Part shown: piece after piece, positions 27,580 through 37,512 of the stretch | How the letters are laid out: each line of letters begins with the position of its first letter | How positions within the stretch are numbered: position 1 is the stretch's first letter | Assembly: GCA_903903735.1 (NCBI GenBank) | Contig: CAIUZV010000267.1 | Location: 16,440 to 80,439 of the forward strand | From: an uncultured beta proteobacterium | Lineage (GTDB): Bacteria; Pseudomonadota; Gammaproteobacteria; Burkholderiales; Burkholderiaceae_B | Direction: 5' to 3' | Length of the DNA stretch: 64,000 bases | Program-made: the position numbers and the translations under genes | The notes under the pieces: model-generated | Told to the model about the DNA's origin: nothing | The model's input: only the letters and a program-made list of their open reading frames with translations | Database searches by the model: none

Positions 27580-29172
27580 TTGGCCTTCGAAGCAAACATG
27601 TCCGAAACAAAAGAGCTCCGAGAGATCATGACCTTGACTGAAAAGCAAACCTTCCGCGCCGCCCAGTACGTGCGCATGTCCACCGAACACCAGCAATACT
27701 CCACACTCAACCAGGCCGACAAGATCCGCGAGTACGCCGACAAGCGTGGCATCGAGATCGTGCGTACATATGCCGATGACGGCAAGAGTGGCCTGTCCAT
27801 TGGTGGTCGCGCATCGCTGCAGAAACTGATCGCCGATGTCGAATCGGGCAACACCGATTTCAACCTGATCCTGGTCTATGACGTCAGCCGCTGGGGTCGG
27901 TTTCAGGATGCGGACGAATCCGCCTATTACGAGTACATCTGCAAGCGCAAGGGCATCAGCGTTGCCTACGTCGCTGAGCAGTTTGAGAACGATGGATCTC
28001 CCGTCTCCACGATCGTCAAAGGCGTCAAGCGCGCCATGGCCGGCGAGTTCAGCCGCGAACTCTCGGCCAAGGTCTTCGCCGGCCAGTGCCGCCTGATCGA
28101 ACTCGGCTTTCGCCAGGGCGGTCCGGCCGGCTTCGGCCTTCGCCGGGTGTTGATCGACCAGAGCGGCGCCATCAAAGCCACCTTGAAACCCGGTGAGCAC
28201 AAAAGCCTGCAAACCGACCGGGTGATCCTGGTGCCGGGGCCGGCGCAGGAAGTGGCCACGGTCCACCAGATTTACCAATGGCTGGTCGAAGACGACTTAC
28301 CACTGTCTGATATCGCCCAGCGCCTCAACGACATCCCCATCCACACCGATCTGGACCGCCCCTGGACCTACGGCACGGTGCGCCAGGTGCTGACCAACGA
28401 GAAGTACATCGGCAACAACGTCTATAACCGCCACTCCTTCAAGCTCAAGAAAAAGCACGTCGACAACCCACCGCAGATGTGGATTCGCAAGCAGGGTGCG
28501 TTCGAGGGCATCGTTCCGCTTGACACGTTTATGGCCGCGCAGGAAATTCTGACGGAGCGCAGCCGCCGTTTCTCCGATGAAGAACTGCTTGAACACCTGC
28601 GATTGCTCTACCAGGAGCGTGGGACGCTGTCGGGCCTGATCATCAACGAGGCGCCGGCCCTTCCCAGCGCCGCCACCTACATCCAGCGCTTCGGCAGTTT
28701 GAGCAAGGCGTATGAACTGGTCGGCTTCCGCCCAGGGCGGGACCTGGAATTCCTCGAGATCAACCGGCGTTTGCGCCAGCTCCATCCCGAAATCGTCGAA
28801 CGCACCCAGCACACGATAGCTGAATTGGGTGGCGATATCTGGCGCGATCCACAAACCGACCTGCTGCATCTGAATCAGGAACTGGTCATCAGCCTGGTAC
28901 TCGCGCGTTGTCAGCAACTGCCCAATGGCCTGCAGCGCTGGCGCATCCGCTTTGACCCCAGTCGCTACCACCCGGACATCACGGTGGCGGTGCGCCTCGA
29001 CCCCGGCAATGCCACCGAGCTCGATTACTACCTGCTACCGCGCCTCGATCTGCCCAACCAGGAATTACAGGTCACAGCTAGAAACAGCGCGGAAATCGAA
29101 TGCTTCCGCTTTGACGACCTGAACTTCTTCTACGGCATGTCCGAGCGGGAGCGTCTGCAACGACGCATTTGA
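27580..29172 (+). CDS. Large serine recombinase family protein (resolvase N-terminal, Recombinase domain)
   Basis: AAQYVRMSTEHQQYSTLNQADKIREYADKRGIEIVRTYADDGKSGLS; YDVSRWGRFQD; GGPAGFGLRRVLID. Confidence 0.9.
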   Translation: MAFEANMSETKELREIMTLTEKQTFRAAQYVRMSTEHQQYSTLNQADKIREYADKRGIEIVRTYADDGKSGLSIGGRASLQKLIADVESGNTDFNLILVYDVSRWGRFQDADESAYYEYICKRKGISVAYVAEQFENDGSPVSTIVKGVKRAMAGEFSRELSAKVFAGQCRLIELGFRQGGPAGFGLRRVLIDQSGAIKATLKPGEHKSLQTDRVILVPGPAQEVATVHQIYQWLVEDDLPLSDIAQRLNDIPIHTDLDRPWTYGTVRQVLTNEKYIGNNVYNRHSFKLKKKHVDNPPQMWIRKQGAFEGIVPLDTFMAAQEILTERSRRFSDEELLEHLRLLYQERGTLSGLIINEAPALPSAATYIQRFGSLSKAYELVGFRPGRDLEFLEINRRLRQLHPEIVERTQHTIAELGGDIWRDPQTDLLHLNQELVISLVLARCQQLPNGLQRWRIRFDPSRYHPDITVAVRLDPGNATELDYYLLPRLDLPNQELQVTARNSAEIECFRFDDLNFFYGMSERERLQRRI

Positions 29173-29262
29173 CACCGCCAGCCTTCAACTCATCACCCAA
29201 CCAGAAAGGAACCCCGCCATGACATCTCACCACCTTGATCCACACACCCACTGGAGGCCGCC

Positions 29263-30162
29263 ATGCTGACCGGAATGCCAGAAACCGTCACCTTGATCCC
29301 GATTGCGCGGGTGGAGATCCTCAACTCCCGCGAACGTAATATGAAAATCTTCGAGGAGATCGTCGAAAACATCAAATCGATCGGCTTGAAGAAACCCATC
29401 ACCGTCACCGAACGTCCGGGGGATGATGGAAATTCCAAGTACCTGCTGGTCTGCGGCGAAGGGCGTCTCAATGCCTTCCGCATCCTGGGCGAGACGCACA
29501 TCCCCGCCCTGGTGGTCGACGTCAGCGATGAAGACGCCTTCATCATGAGCCTGGCGGAGAACATCGCCCGGCGCGGCCACCGGCCCCTGGAAATCCTGGC
29601 TGACATCGAAATCCTGCGCAAACGCGGCTATGACGCCGATACCATCATCCACAAGACCGGCCTCTCGCCCAAGTACGTCAAAGACATCGTCTTCCTGCTT
29701 GACCAGGGCGAAGAGCGCCTGATCGAGGGGGTGCAGCGCGGCGCTATCCCCCTGACCACCGCTTTGGAAATCGCCCGCGCCAAGGACGACGACGAAAGCC
29801 TGGGCGGAATGCTCCAGGAAGCTTATGAGAACGGTCAGCTCAACCGGCGCCAGATCATCGAAACCAAACGGCTGGTGGAAAAACGCCAGGAACATGGCCC
29901 TGGCTCACCCAATCCTGGCCAGATCAAACCGCCCACCTCGAGCTACAGCCTGGTGCGCACCTACCAGCGCGAAGTCGAGCGGCAACGCAAGATGGTCCTC
30001 AAAGCCGAGCACGCGCACCAGCGCCTGCTGCTGGTGGTGCAAGGATTGAAGAAGCTGTATGCCGACGAGCACTTCGTCAACCTGCTGCGAGCCGAAGGCT
30101 TGGACACTCTGCCCAAATACCTTGCTGAGCGTATCGACAACCTGAATGGAGCCATTGCATGA
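29263..30162 (+). CDS. ParB/RepB-like protein 1
   Basis: RNMKIFEEIVENIKSIGLKKPITVT...LVCGEGRLNAFRILG...SLAENIARRGHRPLE. Confidence 0.85.
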   Translation: MLTGMPETVTLIPIARVEILNSRERNMKIFEEIVENIKSIGLKKPITVTERPGDDGNSKYLLVCGEGRLNAFRILGETHIPALVVDVSDEDAFIMSLAENIARRGHRPLEILADIEILRKRGYDADTIIHKTGLSPKYVKDIVFLLDQGEERLIEGVQRGAIPLTTALEIARAKDDDESLGGMLQEAYENGQLNRRQIIETKRLVEKRQEHGPGSPNPGQIKPPTSSYSLVRTYQREVERQRKMVLKAEHAHQRLLLVVQGLKKLYADEHFVNLLRAEGLDTLPKYLAERIDNLNGAIA

Positions 30163-31289
30163 ATCCCGCCACCAACACACAACGGGCACAACCCAACATT
30201 ACGCCGATGTACCCCGGCATTCAGCAATCGGAAACTGATGACGGTCCCGATTTGCCGAAGGCCCCGCTCAACACCTTGCTTGGCTTCGACCTCGAGACCT
30301 ACCAGATCCCGCTCGACACGTTGATGCCCAGCAAACGCATTCCGGACGGGGTGATGAGCACCCGCAAGTACAAGCAGGTGGTCTCCTCCATCCACGAAAT
30401 CGGACTCATCGAACCCCTGTCTGTGATCCAGCATGACCCGGCCAAATCGGAATTCATCCTGCTCGATGGCCATTTGCGCGTCCTGGCCTTAAAGGACCTC
30501 GGCGTGCACGAAGCCCCCTGCTTGCTGGCCAAGGATGACGAAACCTACACCTACAACCATCGGATCAACCGGCTCTCCACCATCCAGGAGCACTACATGA
30601 TCCGCCGCGCCATCGATCGTGGCGTCAGCAAGGAACGTTTGGCCCGAGCCTTTGGCGTGAACCTGAGTTCCATCAATCGGCGTATCAATCTGCTCGAAGG
30701 CATTTGCCCGGACGCGATAGCCCGTCTGCAGGACAAGCAGTTCACGCCCGACGTGACGCGGGTGCTGCGCAACATGAAAGCCGCCCGGCAGGTGGAGGCG
30801 GTGGAACTGATGGTGGCGAGCAACACCATCACCGTGGCCCATGCCGACGCCTTGCTCAAGGCCACACCGCCAGAGCAGCGCACCGACTTCAAACCCTCGG
30901 AGCGTGACAAGCAACTGGCCCCCATCGAGCAGATCGTCAAACTGGAAAAGGAAATGAGTCAGGTCCAGACCCAGTACAAAGACGCCGAGGAAAACTACGG
31001 CTCCGACCTGCTCAACCTGGTGGTGGCCAAAGGCTACTTGACCAAGCTGCTCGGTAACGATGCCGTCAGAAGCTACATCACCCGGCACGAACCTGAAATC
31101 CTTGAGCATTTCGAATTGGTGGTGAATACGGTCAGCATGGAGGAGGCGGTGCAGCAGCAACTCGAGGCCGATGGCGAATTCGAAGAGGACCCCGACAGCA
31201 ACGACCAACCCACAGTAGAGAGCATGCCTACCAATTCCGAAAATGACAACGAAACCCTAGCCGCGGGAGACAGCACCGCCACCGAATAG
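30159..31289 (+). CDS. ParB/RepB-like protein 2
   Basis: KYKQVVSSIHEIGLIEPLSVIQ...FILLDGHLRVLALKDLG; HTH RLARAFGVNLSSINRRINLLEG. Confidence 0.85.
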   Translation: MNPATNTQRAQPNITPMYPGIQQSETDDGPDLPKAPLNTLLGFDLETYQIPLDTLMPSKRIPDGVMSTRKYKQVVSSIHEIGLIEPLSVIQHDPAKSEFILLDGHLRVLALKDLGVHEAPCLLAKDDETYTYNHRINRLSTIQEHYMIRRAIDRGVSKERLARAFGVNLSSINRRINLLEGICPDAIARLQDKQFTPDVTRVLRNMKAARQVEAVELMVASNTITVAHADALLKATPPEQRTDFKPSERDKQLAPIEQIVKLEKEMSQVQTQYKDAEENYGSDLLNLVVAKGYLTKLLGNDAVRSYITRHEPEILEHFELVVNTVSMEEAVQQQLEADGEFEEDPDSNDQPTVESMPTNSENDNETLAAGDSTATE

Positions 31290-31378
31290 AAAAGCCAGTT
31301 GAAATGACCGATGGAAATGTCATTGCCGAGCTGCACTACCGAGGGGTAAAATGCTAACAATAAAGATAACCTTCGGAG

Positions 31379-31882
31379 GTGGCGATGCACTGGTATCTCG
31401 TTCATACCAAGCCCAGACAGGAAAAGTGCGCCCTGGACAACCTCCATCGGCAGGGTTATCAGTGCTATCTCCCGACTCTCCCCTCAGAAAAACTCCGCCA
31501 AGGGCTGCTGACGGTGGCAGACGAGCCCCTGTTTCCGCGCTACCTGTTCATCCGACTGGGCATGGGCGACACGGCCAAGAGTTGGGCGCCGATCCGTTCG
31601 ACCAAGGGCGTCAGTCGTCTGGTCAGCTTCGGGATCGAACCCGCGCGGGTGGATGATGGTCTGATCGAACTTTTGCGAACACAGGAAGCGTCGGTGCAGA
31701 CTGAGCCGGAGCGGCTGTTCAAGGCTGGCGAGCGCGTACGTCTGACAGAAGCACCGTTCGCTGGCATCGAAGGTATCTACCAAATGGCTGATGGCGAGCG
31801 TAGGGTCATGGTGCTGATCGAAATCCTGAGCAAGCCTGTGGCCGTGCGTGTCGCGCCGGTTAGTTTGCGTAAGGCGAGCTGA
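31379..31882 (+). CDS. NusG/RfaH-like transcription antitermination protein
   Basis: MHWYLVHTKPRQEKCALDNLHRQGYQCYLPTL...PLFPRYLFIRL...WAPIRSTKGVSRLVSFG; GTG 31379 or ATG 31385 start. Confidence 0.9.
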   Translation: MAMHWYLVHTKPRQEKCALDNLHRQGYQCYLPTLPSEKLRQGLLTVADEPLFPRYLFIRLGMGDTAKSWAPIRSTKGVSRLVSFGIEPARVDDGLIELLRTQEASVQTEPERLFKAGERVRLTEAPFAGIEGIYQMADGERRVMVLIEILSKPVAVRVAPVSLRKAS

Positions 31883-32053
31883 CAAGCCCGCACCGTTTAT
31901 TGCCTGTTTGGCAAAAACCCTTCTCAAAGTCATGACGGTGTGGCACAATTCCGTTCGTCCGTCGAACTTGCGGCAGCACCTTTTGCCACACTTTATTGCT
32001 CCGGACCTCCTGCTAAAACCAGCTGACCGCGCTTGCTGATCGTGAAACGGCAT

Positions 32054-32066
32054 GGCGGTAGCGTGC
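32054..32066 (+). promoter_or_regulatory. ops-like element (RfaH recruitment site)
   Basis: GGCGGTAGCGTGC, matching the core of the E. coli ops element, in the leader between the RfaH-like gene and first EPS gene. Confidence 0.75.
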
Positions 32067-32076
32067 CTGAATCACC

Positions 32077-32448
32077 TTGAGCCTCGTATCCCCACTTCAG
32101 AAATTGGCTGGTTTCCAAGAGGAAATCCAGTTCGAAGTTCTGCGCCGTTTGCATCAAACGCCCCAGGTAAGTCAGCGTGCGCTGGCCAAGGATCTGGGGG
32201 TGGGGCTTGGCACGATCAATTTCTGCTTTCAAGCCCTGGTTGAAAAGGGCCTGGTCAAGATGCAGAACTTCAGCCAGAGCAAGAACAAGCTGCGTTATGC
32301 CTATTTGCTCACGCCGGCCGGGATGGCTGAAAAATCCAAGCTGACGGCGGAGTTTCTTAAGCGCAAAGTCGCGGAGTATGAAACGCTGCAAGCCGAAATT
32401 GAGTCTTTGAAAGCTGAGATAAACTCCTCGAAGGGTAGCTCAGAGTGA
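32077..32448 (+). CDS. MarR-type EPS-associated transcriptional regulator
   Basis: winged-HTH [63 protein letters not shown]. Confidence 0.85.
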   Translation: MSLVSPLQKLAGFQEEIQFEVLRRLHQTPQVSQRALAKDLGVGLGTINFCFQALVEKGLVKMQNFSQSKNKLRYAYLLTPAGMAEKSKLTAEFLKRKVAEYETLQAEIESLKAEINSSKGSSE

Positions 32449-33611
32449 AAATCGCCATTGCTGGCACCGGCTATGTTGGACTGTCGAATGGCGTGTTGCT
32501 GGCGCAGCACAGCGAAGTGGTTTGTCTGGACATCCTTGCCGAAAAGGTGGCGATGCTCAACCGCAGGGAGTCCCCGATCGAGGATGCAGAGATCGAAGAC
32601 TTTCTGAAGCACAAGCCTCTCAACTTCCGCGCCACGCTGGACAAGCAGGAAGCCTATGTTGGAGCCGACTACGTCATCATCGCCACGCCGACCGATTACG
32701 ACCCCGAGTCCAACTACTTCAATACCCGCTCGGTCGAAACGGTGATCCGCGATGTTTTAGCGATTAATCCGCAGGCCGTGATGGTCATCAAATCCACCGT
32801 GCCCGTCGGTTACACCGCCAAGACGCGCGCGGCCTTCGGTACTGACAACCTGATCTTCTCTCCCGAGTTCTTGCGCGAAGGGCGGGCGCTCTATGACAAC
32901 CTGCATCCCTCGCGCATTGTCCTCGGCGAGCGTTCGGAGCGGGCCGAGACCTTCGCCCGGCTGCTGCAGGATGGAGCTATCAAGCAAGATATCCCCGTGC
33001 TGTTCAGCGACAGCACCGAGGCAGAGGCCATCAAGCTCTTCGCCAATACCTACCTCGCCATGCGCGTGGCTTACTTCAACGAGCTCGATACCTACGCGGC
33101 GACGCATGGCCTCGATACCCGCCAGATCATCGAGGGCGTTAGCCTCGACCCGCGCATTGGCAACTTCTACAACAACCCCTCCTTCGGCTACGGCGGCTAC
33201 TGCCTGCCCAAGGACACCAAGCAGCTTCTGGCCAACTATCGCGATGTGCCTCAGAATCTGATTCACGCCATCGTCGAAGCCAACACCACGCGCAAGGACT
33301 TCATTGCCGCCGAGATCATCCGCCGCAACCCCAAGGTCGTCGGTGTCTATCGCCTGATCATGAAGGCCGGTTCGGACAACTTCCGCGCGTCGAGCATCCA
33401 GGGCATCATGAAGCGAATCAAGGCCAAGGGCATCGAAGTCATTGTTCACGAGCCTGTGCTAAAGGAGGTGGAGTTTTACAACTCTCGCGTGGAGAACGAC
33501 TTGGCGCGATTCAAACTCGAGGCCGACGTGATCATTGCTAATCGCAGTGCGTCAGCGCTTGCAGATGTCGGACATAAGGTGTTCACGCGCGATCTTTTCG
33601 GGGCGGACTAG
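32445..33611 (+). CDS. ugd: UDP-glucose 6-dehydrogenase
   Basis: [38 protein letters not shown] catalytic Cys motif. Confidence 0.93.
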   Translation: MKIAIAGTGYVGLSNGVLLAQHSEVVCLDILAEKVAMLNRRESPIEDAEIEDFLKHKPLNFRATLDKQEAYVGADYVIIATPTDYDPESNYFNTRSVETVIRDVLAINPQAVMVIKSTVPVGYTAKTRAAFGTDNLIFSPEFLREGRALYDNLHPSRIVLGERSERAETFARLLQDGAIKQDIPVLFSDSTEAEAIKLFANTYLAMRVAYFNELDTYAATHGLDTRQIIEGVSLDPRIGNFYNNPSFGYGGYCLPKDTKQLLANYRDVPQNLIHAIVEANTTRKDFIAAEIIRRNPKVVGVYRLIMKAGSDNFRASSIQGIMKRIKAKGIEVIVHEPVLKEVEFYNSRVENDLARFKLEADVIIANRSASALADVGHKVFTRDLFGAD

Positions 33612-34627
33612 TGAGTCGATTGTTAATTACGGGTGGGGCTGGCTATATCGGTAGCCATTCCGCTGTTGTGCTATCAAAGATAGGTCATCAAGTAGTCCTG
33701 TATGACAACTTATCCAACAGCAGTCGTGCCGCCCTTGAAAATCTAGACCAAATCGTTGGGCAGCACATGCCTTTTGTGAAGGGTGATGTGCGCAACACCG
33801 AGTTGCTCGCATCTACGCTTGCATCCCACAGCATTGATGCAGTCATTCATTTTGCTGGGCTTAAGTCAGTTGGTGAATCTACCGACAAACCGATTGACTA
33901 CTATGCCAACAACGTACAGGGCGCGATCAGCTTGCTTCAAGCCATGCAAATGCAAAGAGTCACGACATTAATTTTTAGCAGCAGTGCTACTGTTTACGGC
34001 AATCCGCAGTACCTCCCTCTTGATGAGACTCATCCAACCAGCGCCACCAATCCTTACGGCCGCAGCAAGCTTCAAATCGAAGAGATGTTGCGAGACGTTG
34101 CAAAATCAGACCCGAATTGGCGGATTGCATGTCTGCGCTATTTCAATCCGGTAGGGGCGCACGAAAGCAGCCTTATTGGCGAAAGTCCCACCGGCATACC
34201 CAATAACCTGATGCCCTATATTGTGCAAGTTGCTGCCGGCCAGCAAGCCACATTGAGCATTTTTGGTGACGATTACCCTACGCCTGATGGCACTGGTGTC
34301 AGGGACTACATCCATGTAATGGATGTGGCCGAGGGGCATGCTGCTGCATTGGATTTTTTGTCAAAAACCAATGGATGGCATGCTATCAATCTTGGAACAG
34401 GAAATGGTCGCAGCGTGCTTGAGATGGTCGATGCTTTTGAGAAGGCATCCGGCCGCAAAGTACCGTACAGAGTGGTAGCGCGCCGCGTGGGTGACGTAGC
34501 GGAGTGTTACGCCAATCCTCATAAATCTGATCAATTATTAGGCTGGAAGGCTGCACGTAATTTGGATGATATGTGCGCAAGTAGTTGGCAGTTTCATAAA
34601 GCGACTGGATTAGCAGTCTCTCAATAA
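33611..34627 (+). CDS. galE: UDP-glucose 4-epimerase
   Basis: LLITGGAGYIGSHSAVVLSK; SSSATVYGNPQYLP; NPYGRSK; DGTGVRDYIHVMDVAEGH. Confidence 0.93.
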   Translation: MSRLLITGGAGYIGSHSAVVLSKIGHQVVLYDNLSNSSRAALENLDQIVGQHMPFVKGDVRNTELLASTLASHSIDAVIHFAGLKSVGESTDKPIDYYANNVQGAISLLQAMQMQRVTTLIFSSSATVYGNPQYLPLDETHPTSATNPYGRSKLQIEEMLRDVAKSDPNWRIACLRYFNPVGAHESSLIGESPTGIPNNLMPYIVQVAAGQQATLSIFGDDYPTPDGTGVRDYIHVMDVAEGHAAALDFLSKTNGWHAINLGTGNGRSVLEMVDAFEKASGRKVPYRVVARRVGDVAECYANPHKSDQLLGWKAARNLDDMCASSWQFHKATGLAVSQ

Positions 34628-34752
34628 TATTTAATGCATTGCTTGATCTGCATTGAATCTAGTTAATTAAATAAATTATAAATGTAAGTAAAGAGCAAAA
34701 ACATCTGGTAATTCATCCAAAAAAGATAAAAAAGTCAAATTCACCATTCATC

Positions 34753-35691
34753 ATGAATTCAAAAAATTATACCCATGCAATTATGTTTCATCATTTCCAT
34801 GGGTTAGGGCATCCGCAGGTTCAGGGATCAATATCTGGAGTTGAATTTGAAGAAATGCTTGATTGGCTCTCGAGCAGATTTACGATACTTTCAGCGCCCG
34901 TATACCTTGAAAAGCTTAAGAAAGAAAGCTTGCGTCCTACTGATATTTGTCTCAGCTTTGATGATGCGCTTCTTTGTCAAGCTGAGGTAGCGGTTACAGT
35001 TTTAAATAAACGTAATATACAGGCATTTTTCTTTGTATATTCGTCCCCGCTTGTTGGCAAACCCGACCCCCTAGAAATATACCGGTATTTTAGAACTGTT
35101 GAGTTTTCCGATATAGGTCAATTTTACAATGAGTTCTTCAAAGAGGCAGAGGGCTTGTATGACGAATCAATTTTTGCTGCGAAACAAAGCTATGATTCAA
35201 CGTCATACCTTAGCGCATTCCCGTTTTACAGCGAGAGCGACAAATGGTTCCGCTATCTGCGCGATCAAGTATTGGATAAAGAAAAATATGATTTTGTCAT
35301 GAACCGTTTGATGGATCGATATAGATTTAATCAAAAAGAGGCATCGACAAAACTTTGGATGAATGATGATCATATTAGGCGGCTAAGCGAAGCCGGTCAC
35401 ATTGTGGGGCTTCACTCATACTCCCATCCAACAATGATTCATAAGCTTTCGAAGGAGCGACAAGCTGAGGAGTACGTTGCAAATTTTGAACACCTTTCTT
35501 CGGTGCTGGGACATAATCCAATTGCGATGAGTCACCCCTGTGGAAATTATGGTGACGAAACATTAGATATATTAAAAAAAATGGGAATTGAGGTGGGTTT
35601 TCGTAGGGATAGTAGCGTAACGTCTATTACTTCTAATCTTGAGGTTCCAAGAGAAGATCATGCAAACATCTTGAGGCAGATGAAACAATGA
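34753..35691 (+). CDS. Polysaccharide deacetylase family protein
   Basis: DICLSFDDALLCQAEVAVTVLNKRNIQAFFFV; GHIVGLHSYSHPTM. Confidence 0.85.
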   Translation: MNSKNYTHAIMFHHFHGLGHPQVQGSISGVEFEEMLDWLSSRFTILSAPVYLEKLKKESLRPTDICLSFDDALLCQAEVAVTVLNKRNIQAFFFVYSSPLVGKPDPLEIYRYFRTVEFSDIGQFYNEFFKEAEGLYDESIFAAKQSYDSTSYLSAFPFYSESDKWFRYLRDQVLDKEKYDFVMNRLMDRYRFNQKEASTKLWMNDDHIRRLSEAGHIVGLHSYSHPTMIHKLSKERQAEEYVANFEHLSSVLGHNPIAMSHPCGNYGDETLDILKKMGIEVGFRRDSSVTSITSNLEVPREDHANILRQMKQ

Positions 35692-36482
35692 AAATAACAG
35701 TTTTTACCAGCAATCAACCTAGGCATATTGCGTTGATTAAGCGGCTTGCTGCAATCTCAACTCAGACGTTTGCTGTCCTCGAATGTAATACGGTGTTCCC
35801 GGGGGCGGTGGCTGACTTTATTAAAAAAACTGAAGTAATGCGGCAATATTTTGACAACGTAATGCGCGCTGAAAGATATTTTTATGGTGATATCGGCTTT
35901 CTCCCGAATAACGTTCAGACGGTTTCTGTAAAAAGTGGCGATCTGAGTCAACTGAGCAAAGATGTTCTTCTTGAGGCTCTCTCATCGGATTTGTATGTGG
36001 TTTTCGGGGCGAGCTACATTCGAGGTTGGCTTGTTGATTTTTTGGTTCAAAAAAAGGCAATCAACATTCATATGGGAGTGTCGCCATATTATCGCGGTGC
36101 TGCTTGCAACTTTTGGGCTCTGTTCGATCAAAAACCTGAATATGTAGGGGCTACTATACACCTCCTCTCAAAAGGGCTTGATAATGGCGAGATGCTTTAT
36201 CATGCGCTGCCTACCTTGGCTGATGAGGACCCCTTTCTCTTTAGTATGAAGGCTGTGGAGGCGGCACAGATTTCGTTAGTGGGAAGGATTGAGTCGGGGG
36301 ATTTATTCCGAATGAATGGAGTGCCACAGGATAAGAGTGTGGAATTAAGGTATACACGAAATTCAGACTTCACTGATGAGATTGTTGCTGAATTTTTTTC
36401 TTTGGGCTTGAGTAATGCGGCGTTGGCTGAGCAATTAAAAGAGTCAAGAGAATATTCTCTTATTTCACCATTCTATCTTTGA
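35688..36482 (+). CDS. Formyltransferase family protein
   Basis: KAINIHMGVSPYYRGAACNFWALFDQKPEYVGATIHLLSKGLDNGEMLYH (formyl-transferase motif). Confidence 0.85.
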   Translation: MKITVFTSNQPRHIALIKRLAAISTQTFAVLECNTVFPGAVADFIKKTEVMRQYFDNVMRAERYFYGDIGFLPNNVQTVSVKSGDLSQLSKDVLLEALSSDLYVVFGASYIRGWLVDFLVQKKAINIHMGVSPYYRGAACNFWALFDQKPEYVGATIHLLSKGLDNGEMLYHALPTLADEDPFLFSMKAVEAAQISLVGRIESGDLFRMNGVPQDKSVELRYTRNSDFTDEIVAEFFSLGLSNAALAEQLKESREYSLISPFYL

Positions 36483-36516
36483 GCAAAAAAATCTGAAACT
36501 TGGAAAGTTTAATGTA

Positions 36517-37455
36517 ATGATTGATTTAAATTTCAAATTTGTCGCATCCCATCGAGATGTGTATTTGCCCGCATTCCGTATTTTTTCAAGAAGGGTTAGT
36601 ATTTCGCACCTTCTCCCTAAAGTTTCAAGATTAATTAATAGGTATTTATATCGTTTAGGTGTCGCATCGTGCCTCAATCGCTACGATAATTCATTTACCG
36701 TTTACTCATCCCGTGCGGATAAAAAGCTTTATCATGGATTTGGAGAAAATGATCTTTTCATCAACTTTGGTTCCGGGGCATTTTTCCACAATAAATGGAA
36801 GAATTATGATTACCCAGGGCAGTCTATCTACTATAAGTGTTTGCAAGGTGCGGAGAGTCGCGACTTTTACGCAATAGACTTATGCGCTGATTCATTGGTC
36901 ATTCCGGAAAAAGATGCTTCTGTCTCATTAATTTATTGCTCGCATACGCTAGAGCATCTAGAGGAGGCTTCAGCGAAGCATTTTTTAAAAGAATGTCATC
37001 GAATACTTAGGCCAAACGGAGTCATGCGTATTGCATTGCCAAATACCAGAAACGATGCTTATTTTTACGACTGCTTGAGTCGACAATCGAAGTGTGTGGA
37101 AGAAATTAAGACTAATTATCTAATGAGCGCTGCCGGGCATATATTGTCTGATGCAAAACGCATTGCAAAACACGAGATAGAAGAGCTGTTTCGAATGGCA
37201 GATAACGAGAGCAAAAGGTTCTTTGAGATTATGAAGGAGAAAGATAAGTCTGCTTCAAAATTTGATGGCTCCAATCCGGAGCGGCATATTACCTACTGGG
37301 ATTTTGAGGGGCTGATGGCTATTGCGGAGAAGATTGGGTTTAAATTCTTGGCTCCTGTTTATCCGGGGGCATCAATGGCTGCGCCGTTTACAAATATTAA
37401 TGTTTTCGATAATACGGAACCGCATCAATCATTCTACGCAGAAATAGTGAAATAG
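36517..37455 (+). CDS. SAM-dependent methyltransferase-like protein
   Basis: LINFGSGAFFHNKWKNYD; SLIYCSHTLEHLEEASAKHFLKECHRILRPNGVMRIALPN. Confidence 0.8.
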   Translation: MIDLNFKFVASHRDVYLPAFRIFSRRVSISHLLPKVSRLINRYLYRLGVASCLNRYDNSFTVYSSRADKKLYHGFGENDLFINFGSGAFFHNKWKNYDYPGQSIYYKCLQGAESRDFYAIDLCADSLVIPEKDASVSLIYCSHTLEHLEEASAKHFLKECHRILRPNGVMRIALPNTRNDAYFYDCLSRQSKCVEEIKTNYLMSAAGHILSDAKRIAKHEIEELFRMADNESKRFFEIMKEKDKSASKFDGSNPERHITYWDFEGLMAIAEKIGFKFLAPVYPGASMAAPFTNINVFDNTEPHQSFYAEIVK

Positions 37456-37512
37456 GAATATGCAATTTAGTTGGGTGGGTCTACTATTTCGGCTTGATCA
37501 AGCTGCTGTCTC

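Noticed and set aside
27415-28278. Minus-strand 287-aa ORF opposite the recombinase
   Set aside because: Antisense to the conserved catalytic domain and overlaps two plus-strand genes; repeats of D/V/L-rich antisense codons.
26603-31882. The two NusG-like genes as long direct repeats generated by transposition
   Set aside because: They are similar at protein level but clearly diverged at nucleotide level, so they are paralogs rather than recent target or end duplications.
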